Below, piece by piece: positions 45,546-54,439 of a stretch of 54,439 nt of DNA (positions within the stretch are counted from its first letter, which is position 1; every line of letters begins with the position of its first letter). The stretch comes from Hysterium pulicare CBS 123377 (Eukaryota > Ascomycota > Dothideomycetes > Hysteriales > Hysteriaceae): positions 1 to 54,439 of the forward strand of contig AJFK01000263.1 in NCBI GenBank assembly GCA_000467715.1, read 5' to 3'. Made by a program: the position numbers and the translations under genes. The notes beneath the pieces are model-generated. The model worked only from the letters and a program-made list of their open reading frames with translations, did no database searches and was not told where the DNA came from.

Positions 45546-46760
45546 TCAACAAGGCGTCCCGACCTGCCGAGCTGCTTCCAGTGGCATCTTGAATTCGCGC
45601 GCAAAGTCAAAGGCCAAGCCTTCCACAATAACTTGGTTTGGATTCTTGACCAGGATGTCGTGCACGCGGGTTATAGCCGCCCCTTCGAAGGGTGAGATGG
45701 CTGTCAAGACTTTGGTCCTGCGCTTCTGGTACGGCGATACGGCTGCGATGACCCTTTCCTTGAGATCGGGGCCTATGGAAAGTCGTCTGCGATCGAAGTA
45801 GGAAGAGGAAGTTGTTGAAGAGGACGAGGTCAATTGTGGAGCCGTTGATGAACTGGATTGGGTATGTGAGTCCGATCTTGACGTCCATAAAGTTGGCCGG
45901 GAGGTGTCTTTGCTCGATTCCTCGGTGGTTGGGGCCGGATTTTCGTCTTCATCCAGTGGTGTTGAAGGGAAAAGAAAGGAGCCGGGAGATACGTGCTCAT
46001 AGTAAGCCAAGTAATTCGTGTACGTGCTGGCCCTCGCCTCTTTTCTAGCTGAATCTACGGTCGGTAGCGGAGGACGTTCTTCATCCGTTTCATTTCCACT
46101 TTCATCGGCGGAGCTCCACGCTGAGAAAGCGCTACGTAGAGGTGGCCTTGCTGGTGGTATTGAGATGAGGTGCGGCGCCTCCACAGGTCGGTGTACAGCA
46201 AGAGCGATGGAAGTGGCTGAACTTCTTCTCGCGGTTTCCGACAGATTGGGACAAGAGCGGGGGTAGGAGAGATGATGGGTGGTTCGATAGGATGAAATTG
46301 AGTTGAGCTGTGATTTTATGAACTTTGCTAGGTCGGCTGAGTAATTTCCCAGAGGGTTGGTTGGAGTAGTGGGAACAGATTGATCAAGAGCCTTGATAGT
46401 CGAGGTGCTCTTGATGGAGTGGTCGGAATGTACTCGTGCATGGCTGGACGGCTCTATGATTTCTTCGTTGGAGGAATCTCGTGCTCTATCATCCAGCTCT
46501 GCGACGGGACTCGATGGTTTGTAGGACGATTTTGTTTCGTTGACCGAGTGATAGCGGCGAACTCGATGACCTTGATCTGAATTTCTATTTCTTCGGCGAC
46601 GATTGACTGCTGCTCTGCCCTCGGCCAGAATAAGTGTGGCTTCAGCATCTGAGCATCCTAAAGCTTCGAGGAGTGGAACGGAATTGCTTCTTTTCCTCTG
46701 AAAATCGGGCCTTTTCGATGCAGGCCCGTTATCGGGATAGGTGGGATGGTAGCTTTCCAT
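45546..46760 (-). CDS. Disordered Ser-rich fungal protein with conserved-looking C-terminus
   Basis: Single exon, 404 aa. Most of it is low-complexity Ser/Thr/Pro/Arg sequence likely to be disordered. Two parts look ordered: near the N-terminus SVPLLEALGCSDAEATLILA followed by a basic RRRRNR, and the C-terminal 60 residues (RVIAAVSPYQKRRTKVLTA, VHDILVKNPNQVIVEGLAFD, FAREFKMPLEAARQ). No catalytic motif, signal peptide or membrane helix is seen. The C-terminal block would be the place to look for a family. The codon pattern and long uninterrupted frame make it a real gene; function unknown. Confidence 0.7.
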   Translation of the reverse strand: MESYHPTYPDNGPASKRPDFQRKRSNSVPLLEALGCSDAEATLILAEGRAAVNRRRRNRNSDQGHRVRRYHSVNETKSSYKPSSPVAELDDRARDSSNEEIIEPSSHARVHSDHSIKSTSTIKALDQSVPTTPTNPLGNYSADLAKFIKSQLNSISSYRTTHHLSYPRSCPNLSETARRSSATSIALAVHRPVEAPHLISIPPARPPLRSAFSAWSSADESGNETDEERPPLPTVDSARKEARASTYTNYLAYYEHVSPGSFLFPSTPLDEDENPAPTTEESSKDTSRPTLWTSRSDSHTQSSSSTAPQLTSSSSTTSSSYFDRRRLSIGPDLKERVIAAVSPYQKRRTKVLTAISPFEGAAITRVHDILVKNPNQVIVEGLAFDFAREFKMPLEAARQVGTPC

Positions 46761-49619
46761 GTTCGGCTGCAGGCGGAATCAGAACATGACAGGTGGGGCA
46801 GGCAAAGAACGCTGAGAAGCAGTGGAGCTCGTTGCGACGAGGATATCAGAGAATTAAAGGAGCGACTGGTAAATTAAACAAGCGTAAGAGAAGTGGACGA
46901 GCTGATCACATCCGACAGAGAAAGACAGGCAAGAAGGAAAGATGGGCAAGGCCAGCAGGACAAGGCTCGGAGAAGAAAAAGATTGCTGGAGAAGGACGCC
47001 CATGCCGAGCCAACAAGGCGACCCGAAAATAGCATAGTAGGCGGCCAAGTGGGCGCTGCCAACGGGGCATGCCTGGCATTCCAAGGCCCTTTGACGTTGG
47101 AAGTTTCGCATGACGTCGAGCAGACTGGATGCGCGCGGTCAACACGCCCAATTCTGCGCCGGGTAATTCGCTAGAACACGATTAGCCAAGGGCAGGCTGG
47201 CCAAGAACACCAAGGCATCTCGCGTCCACGCGTTTCAGGGGCAGTGGCGGCACCTGTTCGTCAATCCCACCGCCTTGGGTCGACTAGCGTTTCACCCGGC
47301 GCTGCCCAATCGCTGCCATCAACACCATGAACAACCCCCATCGGGACCGGATGCAGTGGCCATGGCAGCCAGATATTGCACGCAACGGACAACCAACGGC
47401 GGCTGCATCCCCGATTCTGCGGGGCAGAGGAGAGCTGTTTCAACCCCAAGTTCAGCTCTTCTTTTCAGGCGTCTAAGGGCGCACAGAGAGCGCAGAAGCA
47501 CTGATGATAGGGCTTAACGATCATCTGGGATCTGCATTATCCTTGCTGCAATCAGGTGCCCGTGTTTCTCCACTGCCTGATCAGCCCTGTCACCAGCGGA
47601 GTCATGATGAGATCCACTCGCAACGATACCGAGTAGGGAATTTTGTCCTACCCTTCCTAAAATTACAGTCATCGGATCAGCCAGATGGAAACACGAATCA
47701 ATGAGCTTGGCAATAATCCTCCCGCAGAGTCTCTGTTCTTTCTCCCATCTCGATAATAGACAACATGTATCAGCTAGCGAAGCCATCGATAAACATGAAA
47801 ATCATCTCGCATGAAGATGATTTCGCTTTATGTTTCCACAACCAGAAACGTATTTTCCACAACGACCAGGGCGGCCCGAGACTCGGTCCGTGTGCGACGT
47901 TAAAAGGGGCTGCAATTCCGAGTCCGCCGGTGGTCAATGCTATCTTCCAAGTCGAAAACCACCTCACGATTCTTCCTTCTGCCTTCGGTCTACACAAGTG
48001 CACCTTCAACGATCACCGATCTCGGGAAACGGTCTTGAACGGATCCACATCCGGTGGCGCCGATGGGCAAGTTTTCATAGTTCACATCGAATATTCAATT
48101 TGCCGTTTCCTTGTTCACATGTTGTCCGTGACCGCGACCTTTACGCGTGGCTTCCATTCCAAGGCTCCCTATGTTCTCGTGATGGAGTGCCTGGCACTAC
48201 TCAGCTCTCCATGACGTAACTTCGGAAATTGAATACGATTGATCGTGAGTCTGCTGGCATGCACTCTCGCTTGAGCTTCAGAAATTACATCAGCTCCGAG
48301 CTACACAATCACGAGTTTGGCAGGTATCTTGGTACGCTAATGTACCTAGGAAGAGGAAGGTACCCACCGCTGTCTAAGCCTTGACTTCCTATTCCTCTCG
48401 CCCGCAGAGAAGCACTTTGCTCGTCGACGACGCGGATCTCACGATGTGTTACCCGCTTCGTAACAAGTCAATCCCTCTTATCGCGATGCTACCTCATTGG
48501 CACAGTCCTGTTCCGTCATTGCGACAAAACAATCCTACTCTTCGCTTCCAATTCTTAATGTCTCAAACATGCGTCAATGCTAGTTTGTCGTTCTGGCTCA
48601 ACTCTTCATCTCTTCCCCACCACCGAGGCCGACCGCGTGTACCCATCACTTCACCTCAATCTTATTATTCTTTGCGACGGCATTCGTTTCTGCTCGCTTA
48701 GCCGTAAAGTGTATGAGGCATTTACCCTGGGCTTTAGATGACTGGCTGGATCAAAATGGAGGCAGTCGGGAGAGACTCGCGAGTTCGGAGGTGTGGGAGG
48801 GCAATGGGGAGGCGAAGAGACTATGCTACTTGTTCAAGCAACGGTATCGAAGTAGAAGAATACGCTTACGTTGCGAATCTTCTTTGAAGCTAATCTCCAA
48901 CACATGCTCATGTACAAAATCTTGTGGTCCTTAGCAGGGCGATCTCTTCCGATTTCCGTGGAGAGAAAAATATGTTATCCGAAAAGTATCGGGATGCTAG
49001 AACGACAATGTAGGTATGGAGATCGCCACTCCGAAAATCATCGGGATCCTAAATGTCTTCCACGGCCGATGACTGAGATGTCCGATATAGTTCGTTTTAC
49101 CTCCGTAACCATCTAACAACTTCGAAGAACTCATGTCGACAATGGGTTATCTCATCTCCAAGATTAACTAAGTGATACCTTGCTCTTTCCTGCGAGGGTG
49201 TAATTGAGGTTGTCTAGGCACGTATCTGCCTTTCCATATTGCGAGGAAGGAAGGCCAGGTATTCATTCGTCTAAAAGACTCAAAGAGCAAGTAGGTCGCT
49301 CTTTAAATTGACTTTGAAATGTTGTCACTGTCCCCAATGGTTTAAATATCTCAAGCACAACCTCTTCTAGAGTTTTAAATTATCCTTTTCATTTACTCGC
49401 CTCTAATCGGTGTACAACCTTTGATACACCTGCCGATAATACCAGAGAGAGATTGGAGAGGCTTTCTGGGTCCAGCGATGAACTTGGTGAAGAGGGATGG
49501 CAGCACAGTATCATCCAGACCATACCAAACATTAGACATCCTCTCTGTCTGTCATATCTCCCTTCAATCCACCAAGATCATAATCTCCACCTTCGCAGCC
49601 ATCTCTCGACTCCACACCT
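46761..49619. other. Intergenic, no gene recognised
   Basis: 2.9 kb. A purine-rich block at 46800-47030 lies upstream of the Ser-rich gene. A plus-strand frame of 149 codons at 47765-48214 overlaps another of similar size and has no domain. No clear donor-acceptor pairs were found that build a spliced gene. Confidence 0.4.
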
Positions 49620-50057
49620 TCAGACCCCATTAACACCACTCCCATTCCCACCTCGACCCGTCAACCCCTTCACCGAGACCTCCCTCCAAAGCTTCCGATT
49701 CAGATATCCCGGCAATCCACCCCACTTCCTCCGTTCCCCCTGTCCCGCGATCCGCCAAACACGATATACCTCACCTCCATGCTCATTCACAGCAACTTCC
49801 TCTTTGTACGCCCCCCCTTTGGCCTGCAAATCCTCGTGTTCGGGCGCCGTGAGCAACTTCTGATATTCCGCTCGGTGGAGCTCCTTGCAGCGTTGGTTCG
49901 CGGCAGCGAAGTTGGTGTAGTAATGCTCTGGGATGGAGGTGAATGTGGGTGGGGTTTGGAGGTGCGAGTAGCGATTGAGGATCACGATGTAGATTGTTGG
50001 AGCGTGGGAGACTGGGACCGCGCGGTCGTATGCTGATGGAGGTGCTGTGGAGAACAT
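49620..50057 (-). CDS. Small fungal protein, member of a tandem pair (145 aa)
   Basis: Single exon. After a short N-terminus comes a beta-strand IYIVILNRYSH, a Pro/Thr loop, then a helix FAAANQRCKELHRAEYQKLL, a charged stretch, and a strand EVYRVWRIAG. The order strand, loop, AN-x-RC-x-E helix, strand is shared with the neighbouring gene at 50672-51007, so the two look like diverged paralogues. No signal peptide. Function unknown. Start taken at the first ATG; a Gly/Asn-rich tail ends the protein. Confidence 0.6.
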   Translation of the reverse strand: MFSTAPPSAYDRAVPVSHAPTIYIVILNRYSHLQTPPTFTSIPEHYYTNFAAANQRCKELHRAEYQKLLTAPEHEDLQAKGGAYKEEVAVNEHGGEVYRVWRIAGQGERRKWGGLPGYLNRKLWREVSVKGLTGRGGNGSGVNGV

Positions 50058-50671
50058 GGTGGTGTGGTTGCGGCTGGTGGGTGGTTGTTGAAGAATTGGT
50101 GTTTTGGTGTTTTGGTGTTCTAACCACGATACAGACGGAGAAAGAGCTTATAAGTACGCTGTGCCCGGAATTGAATCCGATGTTCTCCCGAGAGTGAATA
50201 CCCCGGGCATTCACGGCTGTTACGGCTTTGTGAAGCTCATGCTGATTCAATGGTTTGTGATGGAAGCACTTATCACTACGTGATTCACGTTCATGTTTGT
50301 CAAAGTTTGGCCACAGCTTCGAAAAGAGCGGGTGTCCTCAGTGAATGAGAGACTTGTGGTGGCACACTTGTTTGAATGAGTGCTTTGGTACGATCAAGAA
50401 GAAGTCATCATGCAGGTCAACTACAAGATAATGGGTCCAGCTGATCAAGTTTCATTTAGACCTCTAGTCGTTCTCATTTCATTCTCTGTATCTCGAACTT
50501 ACTTTCTGGCCCCCATTGAATACTATAATTTATAGAATTTCACTTGTGAGACAAGCCAAGCCCTTCACAAACTTCGGTTATTCTTTCCTACATCTATCTT
50601 GAAAGCCATCAGCTAGATATCCCACATTCCCGTTGCCCTCTTCTATGCTACCTCGTCAATGTCTCACCTCT
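50058..50671. other. Spacer between the tandem small genes
   Basis: 614 bases holding the promoter of the downstream small gene and the 3'UTR of the upstream one. No other feature recognised. Confidence 0.5.
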
Positions 50672-51007
50672 TCATTCACCGATCTTAATCCAACGCTCTT
50701 CTACTGCCATATCTTCCAACTCTACCTCCTCCACCGTGACTATGTACTTGGATTTCGGACTTTGATCACCACGGAAAAAGACGTAGAACTGCTGACCACC
50801 AGTTCCGATCCCTGGCGCTTCAATGGTTTGTCCCAACGCATCGTCGGCATCCTCGGCCTCCTTGGCGATCTCGCGGCATCTCTTGTTGGCTTTTTCAAGA
50901 GACCAGAAAACAGCTTTCAATGTAACTATATCAGGGCTTTTGACGTTTGCAGTGCAGTCCTTAAGGGTTATGACATAGACCTCTACTGGAGCGCTTTTTG
51001 GAGCCAT
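50672..51007 (-). CDS. Small fungal protein, member of a tandem pair (111 aa)
   Basis: Single exon, MAPKSAPVEVYVITLKDCTA. A first strand (VEVYVITLKD) is followed by a loop and the helix AVFWSLEKANKRCREIAKEA, then an acidic linker and a strand QQFYVFFRGD, ending in an acidic strand (IVTVEEVELED). The AN-x-RC-x-E helix and flanking strands match the gene at 49620-50057. Likely cytosolic or nuclear; no signal peptide or metal-binding motif. Both genes are on the minus strand head to tail, consistent with an old tandem duplication. Function not recognised. Confidence 0.65.
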   Translation of the reverse strand: MAPKSAPVEVYVITLKDCTANVKSPDIVTLKAVFWSLEKANKRCREIAKEAEDADDALGQTIEAPGIGTGGQQFYVFFRGDQSPKSKYIVTVEEVELEDMAVEERWIKIGE

Positions 51008-51930
51008 TGAGGAGACCCTTGGGTTTTGACTCGGTTTCGTGACAGTTAGAAGAAGAGGTGGTGGTGGTTATGAGAAGAAAAGAAAGCACTGGATGGCGCT
51101 GCATTTGGCCGCTTAAATACCATACATCCTCTGAAAGCAACGTGTGGACCTGCTGGCTCAGATTGTTTGATTGAGGAATGGACGAGGCGCATGACTGTAT
51201 AGTAACATGAAAACTTCCAATGCGTGTGTCAACTTCTACTGAATCACGAATCATATGACATCAACCTCCTGAGATTTTTGTTTGAGTGAAATTTCTTCTT
51301 GGAAGGGTATGAAAACGATATACGAAAGCAGGATTTAGACATCTCTGTATATTTCATCACGCTTGCGTTCGCATCAGAATAGTAGCTTACTAAGACTTGA
51401 CGTTATCATCACGTGAATGAAGACATAAGACTTTTTTCTGTAAGCTGTAAGGTCCACTAATTGCATCTTAGTCCATAACGCGAATTGAGATGGCTTGATG
51501 GAAACCATCCCTCTGTGCAGAAGCTAACTCGTTTCTATTACTCCTGGAAAAGATTTGTGAGTAGACGACTCGTTCCTTAGGTACTATTCTAATTCGAAGA
51601 CCGGATCAGGTTTACGGGTAAATTTGCTGCAGTTATGGGGAAACGGGTTTCGGCATGGAGAGAGCGTCATCAAGGCGCCGTTAGAAACATATGAAAAGAA
51701 CAATACCTCTTCCGGTTTTGGTTGTTCTCCCTGAGATAGTTCCAAGGTCGATTCTCATCGAGGCGCCTACCGTGATAAGGCTCAGGTAGAAAGAGGAAAG
51801 AAGCGGCGACTTGAAGAGCGGCGACCTAAAGAAAACTTGAGGCAAGTATGATTGCATGATCAAACTCCTTAAGGACATGGCCCTCCTTCTTTGTCATTGT
51901 CATTGTGGACAGCTTCCCATCAACGACACA
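51008..51930. other. Divergent upstream region
   Basis: About 920 bases between the small gene (-) and the esterase pseudogene (+). No gene recognised. Confidence 0.5.
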
Positions 51931-53375
51931 ATGTATCCATTCGAAGAAGCGTTCAAAGCGGCTATCGACAAAGGTATTTTGCCTGGCGTCGCACTGCTTG
52001 CAGCGAACAGAGATGGTAAGTCTGACATCCGAGAGAAATGGTATATTCATAAAGAATCTAACGCACATACTTCTTTCAGGGTCATTTCGTTATGTCAAAG
52101 CCCTGGGTTCCCGCTCCACCCAACCCACGGACGCAAAACCGTTCGATTTCGACACCGTCTTATTCCTCGTATTATGTACGAAGCTCATGACTGCCATAGC
52201 TGCCTTGCAATGTGTTGAGCGCGGGCTGTTCACGTTAGAAGAGGATGTCGCACGACTTCTTGAGGAGTTGGGTCCTAGCAAATTGGTATTGAACAAAACG
52301 AGAGAAGCAAATGGCCTATCACCCTGCTACCCTAAAAAATTGCCAATCACCATGCGGTAAGTTTCATGAATATTGTATTGCGAAAGTGATTGTACTCTAC
52401 AGCCGAATCTAACTGCTGCATCGGCCAGAAATCTGCTTGACCACACATCTGGTTTTGGCTATGATCTCACATATCCCGCCCTCCGAGAGTATTGTACTAA
52501 AATCGGAAGAGACATTTGGTCACGTCCTACCATCGAAAGCCTTTGCGATTATCCCTTAGTATTTGAGCCGGGCAGCGACTGGTTATACGGCTGCGGACTC
52601 GATTGAGCCGGCAAGATGATTGAGCGGGCGACGGATCAAACTCTGGAAGAATTCATACGCTTGAACATTTGGGAACCAATTGGTGCGAAGGATATAACAT
52701 TCTGGCCAGAGCGACGCGAGGATATGAAGAACCGTGTGGCGGATTTGAGCGGATGGCATGTTGCGAATGGCGAGCACGGCGAGAATACAATTCACCTAAT
52801 CTCTTCACCATTCGACGTTGTCAACAAGTCCAAAGATTGCCTAGGCAGCTACGGCGCGTACGCATTGTCTAAGGATTTCTTCCGCCTCGTCCACGCCGTT
52901 GTTCGGGAGGATGAGAGACTCCTGCGAAAGGGGTCATGGGATGCAATCCTGACTCCTCAATTGCCCGGTCACTTTTCCCCATTAGTGAAGTCGTTCTTGC
53001 AAAACAACGCTCTCGGAGAGACTATCCCATTCAGTGGGTGCGTGTCGTGGACTTTGGGCGGCGTGATCGATGTCGATTATTATCAAAACACACGCGAGAC
53101 CAAGCTCATGTGGATGGGGCTGCCGAATATCGTATGGGTAAGGACGAAAATATTACGCTCCCTCGTGAACATGTGGAGAACTAGCTGACAATGAACAGTT
53201 CATCGACACTGGGAGCGGGCTCGCCGGGCTATGCGCCATGCAAGTGATGGAATATCTTCCAAAATCGGAATTGAAGCTGCAGTTATCCCAACAATTTCAA
53301 ACGGGCATCCAGGACGTCTACAAAAGTGGGCAATGGGATAATGTCGACTGCGAAGTCTGGAATGGGATGTTCTGA
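51931..53375 (+). pseudogene. Class C beta-lactamase-like esterase, inactivated
   Basis: Four exons fit: 51931-52015, 52080-52356, 52429-53137 and 53199-53375, with introns of 64, 72 and 61 bases, coding for about 415 residues like intact fungal members. Family features are plain: AAIDKGILPGVALLAANRDG, CTKLMTAIAALQCVERGLFT, NLLDHTSGFGYDLTYPAL, FEPGSDWLYG, SLEEF-like TLEEFIRLNIWEPIGAKDIT and a C-terminal LGGVIDVDYYQ. Two defects: the S-x-x-K motif reads L-C-T-K (VLCTKLM), so the catalytic Ser codon is now TTA; and an in-frame TGA at 52604-52606 replaces the expected Trp in LD-W-AGKM. Family enzymes are serine esterases or transesterases, some of them (LovD type) in metabolite pathways. With the nucleophile gone and the frame cut, it cannot work as such an enzyme. 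Confidence 0.85.
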
Positions 53376-53684
53376 CGTGCTACTCAGCTGCTCATATATC
53401 TAGGCAAAAGAGTGTAGACTGGTTCTACCGTCTACGAAATACATCCAAGGACGATACGAGAAAAGTGCTAGAAAGTAGCTTAGGGACGAAGGGATGGTGT
53501 TAAGCAGCATCTGACAGAGCGTTAGTCAGATTGATGAAGTAATAAAATTGGATGCTCCACACAACTCAGGCTTCATGTCGTAAGGCTTGCGGCATGTGAC
53601 AAATGACTTTCAACATTCCCATGCCATACCCAACGGCACTTTGGTGCTGAACGAGATGGACTCCACATGCTCCGGACGCTGCTT

Positions 53685-53876
53685 GTTGACAATATGTTGA
53701 TAGTTAGATCAAAACCTATCCGCGGACGAAAATGTCGTCAGCTAGGCACCGTTGACAAATGTCAATAGTTAGATTAAATCTATCATTTGACAAATTGTGA
53801 ATAGCTAGATAAAACTGTTTCCATTGACGAAATGTAGGTACCACTGACATTGTTGATGGTTAGAATAAAAGTCAAT
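53685..53876. repeat. Degenerate 32-38 bp repeat (TTGACAAATG...TAGTTAGAT...)
   Basis: Clear copies begin at 53685, 53752, 53787 and 53844, with partial copies between them. The shared pattern is TTGACAAATGT, a variable ATAG, TTAGATTAAA and CTATC. In the second copy TTGACA and TGTCAA form a small inverted repeat with two bases between. Divergence suggests an old minisatellite or mutated repeat. Confidence 0.65.
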
Positions 53877-54049
53877 GTGAACAAAATGTCGAAATGACGT
53901 CATACTCGCTAGAATGAATTAATCGCCTTCAATGTGAATAATACTACACCATTCTCTCAGCCCAGTCATAGGGATAAAACGAAGACATCAATCATTCGAA
54001 ACCGCAATCCACCCATCTTCTCGAGATCACGACATCTGTTCAATCAAGA

Positions 54050-54139
54050 ATGAAGTTCATACAACTCTTCCCGAGAGCATTCCTTCTAATCGCGTCTCTC
54101 GCCAAAGATCAAGACGCTTCCTATTCATTCAAGCCTTGA
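54050..54139 (+). CDS. Possible truncated secreted peptide (29 aa)
   Basis: MKFIQLFPRAFLLIASLA is a typical fungal signal-peptide start, preceded by a CAA/CT-rich leader with ATCAAG before the ATG as in many secreted-protein genes. The frame stops after only 11 more residues. Either this is the remnant of a secreted-protein gene whose body is lost, or a chance frame. Confidence 0.25.
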   Translation: MKFIQLFPRAFLLIASLAKDQDASYSFKP

Positions 54140-54418
54140 TCTACCTTTTATTGAATTTCAGGAAAGATAGCGGAATAATGAAGTAATTCGAGAAACCTTC
54201 TAGAAGTCCATCACTTCCAGCCCTTCCGTAGCATTGCATATGAAAGTCTTTCCCCCAGATCGAGGACGCCTTGTAGCATATCTTCAAACTCGAACCTCAA
54301 TCTTTTAGATCTCCAATCCCACCCCGCCACATTCCCACATTCAGAGCCGGATGAAACTTCTTTTCAATACCTCAAAGCTAATTTCCGAAATCCCTGCCTA
54401 GCATCCTAAAACCAAGCA

Positions 54419-54439
54419 CCCCCCCCCCCCCCCCCCCCC
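54419..54439 (+). repeat. Terminal poly-C run (21 bases)
   Basis: Twenty-one C in a row end the window. More likely an assembly edge or homopolymer artefact than a telomere, which in these fungi is TTAGGG/CCCTAA-based; no such repeat is present. Confidence 0.9.

Larger units (their letters stand above)
53376..54439. other. Repeat-rich terminal DNA
   Basis: AT-rich, holding the degenerate repeat at 53685-53876, a short secreted-looking frame at 54050 and the terminal C run. No intact gene. Confidence 0.5.

Noticed and set aside
47765-48219. 149- and 129-codon overlapping plus-strand frames
   Set aside because: Two long frames overlap in different phases, neither with a domain; likely chance.
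54419-54439. Telomere
   Set aside because: A pure C run is not the TTAGGG/CCCTAA-type repeat of these fungi; an assembly or homopolymer edge fits better.

Overview
The window is nuclear DNA from a filamentous ascomycete (Pezizomycotina). Introns are mostly 46-90 bases with CTAAC/CTGAC-type branch sites, intergenic DNA is moderate, and the families are typical of the group: a Zn2Cys6 regulator, GH76 mannanase, Hsp9/12, Wbp11, fungal PARP, 4CL-like ligase and class C beta-lactamase-like esterase. General resemblance of the proteins suggests Leotiomycetes/Helotiales, but that is inference. The right end runs into 21 consecutive C, so the sequence probably stops at an assembly edge.

Layout. 0-5 kb: an ABM-domain protein (-) and a Zn2Cys6 regulator (-). 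5-17 kb: gene-poor DNA with one clear intact gene (GH76, 11.0-12.2 kb, -), a possible 79-aa spliced gene at 8.5 kb, a degenerate repeat at 9.1-9.6 kb, and a decayed arylsulfotransferase-like gene at 14.7-16.0 kb. 17-24 kb is dense and intact: Hsp9/12-like (+), Wbp11-like splicing factor (-), a La-module RNA-binding protein (+) divergent from it, and a 4CL-like acyl-CoA ligase (+). 23.6-29.5 kb holds two head-to-head genes, a fungal PARP and an unrecognised conserved gene, both interrupted by stops or frameshifts. 29.9-37.5 kb: a small glycine-rich protein (+), a coiled-coil protein (-) and a large conserved fungal protein (+). 38.6-40.1 kb: two nuclear genes for mitochondrial proteins, complex I NDUFA2/B8 (-) and a mitochondrial pyruvate carrier subunit (+), sharing a 257-base divergent promoter. 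40-42.7 kb has no recognisable protein gene but carries an unusual array of consensus 5' splice-site motifs. 42.7-46.8 kb: signal peptide peptidase (-) and a disordered conserved protein (-). 49.6-51 kb: two related small proteins in tandem (-). 51.9-53.4 kb: a class C esterase pseudogene (+) that has lost its catalytic serine, followed by repeat-rich terminal DNA.

Two things stand out. First, 13 perfect CAGGTAAGT motifs plus 3 variants lie within 233 bases at 41.4-41.6 kb, downstream of a TATA box and acceptor-like repeats. The motif joins a 3' splice AG directly to a perfect 5' splice site, as in recursive-splicing ratchet points. Second, at least four genes (ASST, PARP, its head-to-head neighbour, esterase) are decayed while the genes between them look intact. 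All gene calls come from reading the sequence and from memory of protein families; no database search was run.
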